Source of the DNA: Advenella sp048381675 | GTDB lineage: Bacteria; Pseudomonadota; Gammaproteobacteria; Burkholderiales; Burkholderiaceae_B | NCBI RefSeq assembly: GCF_048381675.1 | Contig: NZ_JBLWIS010000003.1 | Location: forward strand, 260,686 to 324,685 | Reading direction: 5' to 3' | DNA: 64,000 bases | Part shown: piece after piece, positions 62,286-64,000 of the stretch | Layout: every line of letters begins with the position of its first letter | Position numbering within the stretch: the first letter of the stretch is position 1 | Translations under genes and position numbers: made by a program | The notes under the pieces: generated by a model | Told to the model about the DNA's origin: nothing | Databases searched by the model: none | The model's input: only the letters and a program-made list of their open reading frames with translations

Positions 62286-62315
62286 TTGATCCGGTGTTAT
62301 GCCGGATCAATTTTT
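62286..62315 (+). terminator. Rho-independent terminator between the two PCuAC genes
   Basis: TTGATCCGG / CCGGATCAA forms a 9-bp stem followed by TTTTT. It lies 26 nt after the PCuAC stop codon and 8 nt before the next gene, whose expression therefore depends on read-through or a new promoter. Confidence 0.8.
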
Positions 62316-62323
62316 ACCTGTTT

Positions 62324-62968
62324 ATGAAAACACCTGTAAAAGTACTGAAAATTTTTATTCCGGTTTTGTTGGTAGCCGGTTTTTCCTGGTGGGCTGTAGA
62401 TTATTTCAAGGAGCCGGAATATGAATGGATTGAAATCTGTACATTAGAAGGGGTTAAAAGGGTAAAGTATGATGATCAAGGTAATTTGCTGGCAGAAGAG
62501 TGGATAAGCCGCATTCCTGCTCATTTGGCCTTAGCCGAAGCAAACCAGGAGGCCGTTCAAACTCAGGCTCCTGAAGCAAAGCTGGTTGAGTTGGATGCAG
62601 TGGAAATTGACCGGTGCTGGATAAGGTTATTGCCTGGTAATTTACCGGCTGCCGGATATTTTGAATTAAAGAACAATTCTGGCAAGGCACTTGTTTTAAG
62701 CGCTATTAAAAGCCCAGCATACGCTTCTGCGATTATGCATGAAAATATCAAGAAGCAAGGTATGACGAGCATGGAAAGCCTTAGTCAGCTTAGTATTCCG
62801 GGCAATGGTACATTGTCTTTTTCGGTCAACACTTACCATATTATGCTGGAAAAGAAACAGGTAGACTTAAAGCCCGGCGATTTTATTTCATTGCAATTTT
62901 ATTTTCAGGATGCTGGGACGAAAACAGTGCAATGTAAAGTCAACTCACCGAACGCTTTGGATTATTAG
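62324..62968 (+). CDS. membrane-anchored second PCuAC-like protein
   Basis: This 214-residue protein has an N-terminal membrane anchor (about 6-25), a short segment with IEICTLEGVKRV (Cys39) that resembles the ICTxxG motif of the DUF2946 protein at the head of the cluster, and a C-terminal PCuAC domain. The copper motif is intact: His139-x10-Met150-x21-His172-x-Met174. The ATG at 62324 gives a clean anchor; a start at 62276 would run through the terminator. It probably binds Cu(I) at the membrane surface. The combination of motifs is unusual. Confidence 0.8.
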   Translation: MKTPVKVLKIFIPVLLVAGFSWWAVDYFKEPEYEWIEICTLEGVKRVKYDDQGNLLAEEWISRIPAHLALAEANQEAVQTQAPEAKLVELDAVEIDRCWIRLLPGNLPAAGYFELKNNSGKALVLSAIKSPAYASAIMHENIKKQGMTSMESLSQLSIPGNGTLSFSVNTYHIMLEKKQVDLKPGDFISLQFYFQDAGTKTVQCKVNSPNALDY

Positions 62969-62990
62969 TGTGAATAATCAGTTCGGTTGT
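62947..62990 (+). terminator. hairpin at the end of the copper cluster
   Basis: Outer arms ACCGAAC / GTTCGGT and inner arms GATTATT / AATAATC form a long interrupted stem across the stop codon, followed by a T-rich but interrupted tail. Confidence 0.5.
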
Positions 62991-63078
62991 CTGTCTTTAA
63001 TCTGTAGTGGCTGCATCTAGCCAGTAAATGTTCTAAAGCAGTAACTTTAGCAGTTGATAAAACCTTGAGTTTTTTGTT

Positions 63079-63097
63079 TTGATCAATAATTGATCAA
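63079..63097. promoter_or_regulatory. two TTGATCAA palindromes one helical turn apart
   Basis: Two 8-bp palindromes TTGATCAA begin at 63079 and 63090, 11 nt apart, in the AT-rich 310-nt gap before the small membrane protein gene. The spacing suits a dimer-of-dimers operator. The rest of the gap holds DnaA-box-like sequences. Confidence 0.35.
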
Positions 63098-63182
63098 TTA
63101 ATAAAATATCAATAAATTTCAACGGCTTATGAATCTTTTACAGAATTGTTAAAGTAATATTCACATTTTTGTTCTCATTTTT

Positions 63183-63275
63183 TGTTAATAACTCATTGAT
63201 TACAAAAAATGTTGATAACACTGTGAGCAATTTGTGTGTAAGCTGTGAATCATATGTGAATAAATACTTGATAAC
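63183..63275 (-). promoter_or_regulatory. cluster of DnaA-box-like sequences
   Basis: Read on the minus strand, TTATCAACA (63210-63218) and TTATTCACA (63255-63263) differ from the DnaA consensus TTATCCACA by one base. TTATTAACA (63183-63191) and TGATTCACA (63244-63252) differ by two. All have the same orientation and lie next to an AT-rich stretch. Binding by DnaA is not shown. Confidence 0.3.
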
Positions 63276-63278
63276 AAT

Positions 63279-63491
63279 ATGGCCGTTTTTTTTAAATTCC
63301 TGATTGTATTTTTGGTGCTGTTTTGGCTAGCCCGTTTTTTTAGCAGCAAAATAAACCGGCTTTGGGCAGGAACTATTGGTGCTGCCATGCAGTGGATCAA
63401 TGACAATGGGGGCCGCATGATGAGAGTTATGTTCATCCTGGCGGGTGTATTGTTTTTAATATTGATATTTCAATGGAGCCGTACCGCTTAG
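63279..63491 (+). CDS. small membrane protein of unknown function
   Basis: This 70-residue protein has two hydrophobic segments (about 3-21 and 46-66) separated by a short polar loop (SSKINRLWAG...NDNGGRMM). I do not recognise the family. No ribosome site precedes the ATG, which leaves the start unsure, but the hydrophobic pattern and basic loop residues look like a real protein. It is followed by a terminator-like hairpin. Confidence 0.6.
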   Translation: MAVFFKFLIVFLVLFWLARFFSSKINRLWAGTIGAAMQWINDNGGRMMRVMFILAGVLFLILIFQWSRTA

Positions 63492-63567
63492 CCATAAAAT
63501 CATGTCAACTCAATATTTGAGTGAATTTGGCAGGCAGCTTGAATTTTGTGTTGTTGAGCAGGTAAGC

Positions 63568-63619
63568 GGCAGGCCAAGACCGGAAGAATTACTAATACCG
63601 GTTTTTTGCGTGGCCTGCC
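63568..63619 (+). terminator. nested hairpin/terminator after the small membrane protein gene
   Basis: The inner stem ACCGG / CCGGT followed by TTTTTT sits inside an outer perfect stem GGCAGGCC / GGCCTGCC. The inner part is a plausible terminator for rightward transcription. Confidence 0.6.
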
Positions 63620-63657
63620 ATGAAAATGACTGCTTTATCATTTAGCAACTTGATGTT

Positions 63658-63864
63658 TTAACGATTCTGGCTTCCTGCCGGCCCGCGGCGTGATTGTGAC
63701 TGATTGCTGCCGCCAATGTGAGCTTCACGATCACTTCGGCTATCAGGCGTTCGTTGACCCTGATTTAATTGAGTAGGATTTTTTTTGCCCTGTTGGTTGG
63801 TATCATTACTGACTTTGCCTGTTTGAGGCTCTTGTTTGTCATGAGGATTGACACGAGACGTCAT
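63658..63864 (-). CDS. small hydrophilic disordered protein of unknown function
   Basis: This 68-residue protein is rich in Gln, Asn, Ser, Arg and Gly, without hydrophobic segments or cysteines, and probably disordered. A near-perfect ribosome site (AAGGAG, 7 nt before the ATG on the minus strand) supports it as a real gene. Small stress-related hydrophilic proteins have similar composition, but I do not recognise a family. Confidence 0.6.
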   Translation of the reverse strand: MTSRVNPHDKQEPQTGKVSNDTNQQGKKNPTQLNQGQRTPDSRSDREAHIGGSNQSQSRRGPAGSQNR

Positions 63865-64000
63865 GGTTTGCTCCTTACGGTAAGAAACATCAATAATTAC
63901 ATCTACCCGTTAACGTTACAGCAACCCTTTGTCGCCTGCAAGCATAAACACTGATTGATGCAATTTTGCTGGTTGGTTTTTGCCATATGCTGTCATCTTG

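Noticed and set aside
63079..63281. Chromosomal replication origin at the DnaA-like boxes
   Set aside because: None of the usual origin neighbours (dnaA, dnaN, gyrB, rpmH, gidA) is present and the boxes are imperfect. It is reported only as a possible DnaA-related site.

Overview
The window comes from a betaproteobacterium of the order Burkholderiales, most likely an Alcaligenaceae-type organism with unusually low GC. The reasons are the gene order (mdh / gntR-sdhCDAB-sdhE-gltA / maeB / odhA-odhB-lpdA-zapE; bamD / rluD-pgeF / phaC-phaB-phaR; scpB-rluB-rimP-nusA-infB-rbfA-truB-typA), a Bug-type solute receptor, class I polyhydroxyalkanoate genes, and a structured leader of the sucA-RNA kind before odhA. 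No rRNA, CRISPR array or intact insertion sequence is visible. The genus cannot be fixed from the sequence alone.

Layout. 1-5.5 kb: an acyl-CoA catabolic operon (family III CoA-transferase, MaoC-like protein, two unlike acyl-CoA dehydrogenases), then a LysR regulator and a TctC/Bug periplasmic receptor. 5.7-21.5 kb: central carbon metabolism, with malate dehydrogenase divergent from a GntR regulator that precedes sdhCDAB-sdhE-gltA, a DoxX protein and NADP-malic enzyme on the minus strand, and the 2-oxoglutarate dehydrogenase complex odhA-odhB-lpdA. 21.6-24.1 kb: zapE and a trpS with a long C-terminal extension. 24.1-32 kb: a ddpXABCDF-like D-Ala-D-Ala dipeptidase and uptake cluster followed by an Atm1-type ABC exporter. 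32-39.6 kb: tex, a DinG/YoaA-type helicase, bamD, rluD and pgeF. 39.7-42.8 kb: phaC, phaB and phaR. 42.8-44.9 kb: a FemAB/GNAT-like protein and a CobW-type G3E GTPase whose start codons lie back to back.

45.0-48.2 kb is the only clearly accessory segment. A decayed IS3-type OrfA fragment leads directly into two genes of unknown function: a signal-peptide/single-TM protein and a soluble protein with two C-terminal zinc ribbons. This is the best candidate for an undescribed system. After it come ssb, two near-identical initiator tRNA genes in tandem, scpB, rluB, and the rimP-nusA-infB-rbfA-truB-typA translation operon. The rimP leader ends in an intrinsic terminator 5 nt before the rimP start. 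60.4-63.0 kb holds a copper-delivery cluster for respiratory oxidase assembly (DUF2946 protein, Sco1/SenC, PCuAC, and a membrane-anchored second PCuAC). The window ends with two small proteins of unknown function.

The genes form an aerobic, oxidative economy: organic acids and acyl-CoAs feed a nearly complete TCA cycle, surplus acetyl-CoA can be stored as polyhydroxybutyrate, and the copper chaperones serve the terminal oxidase.
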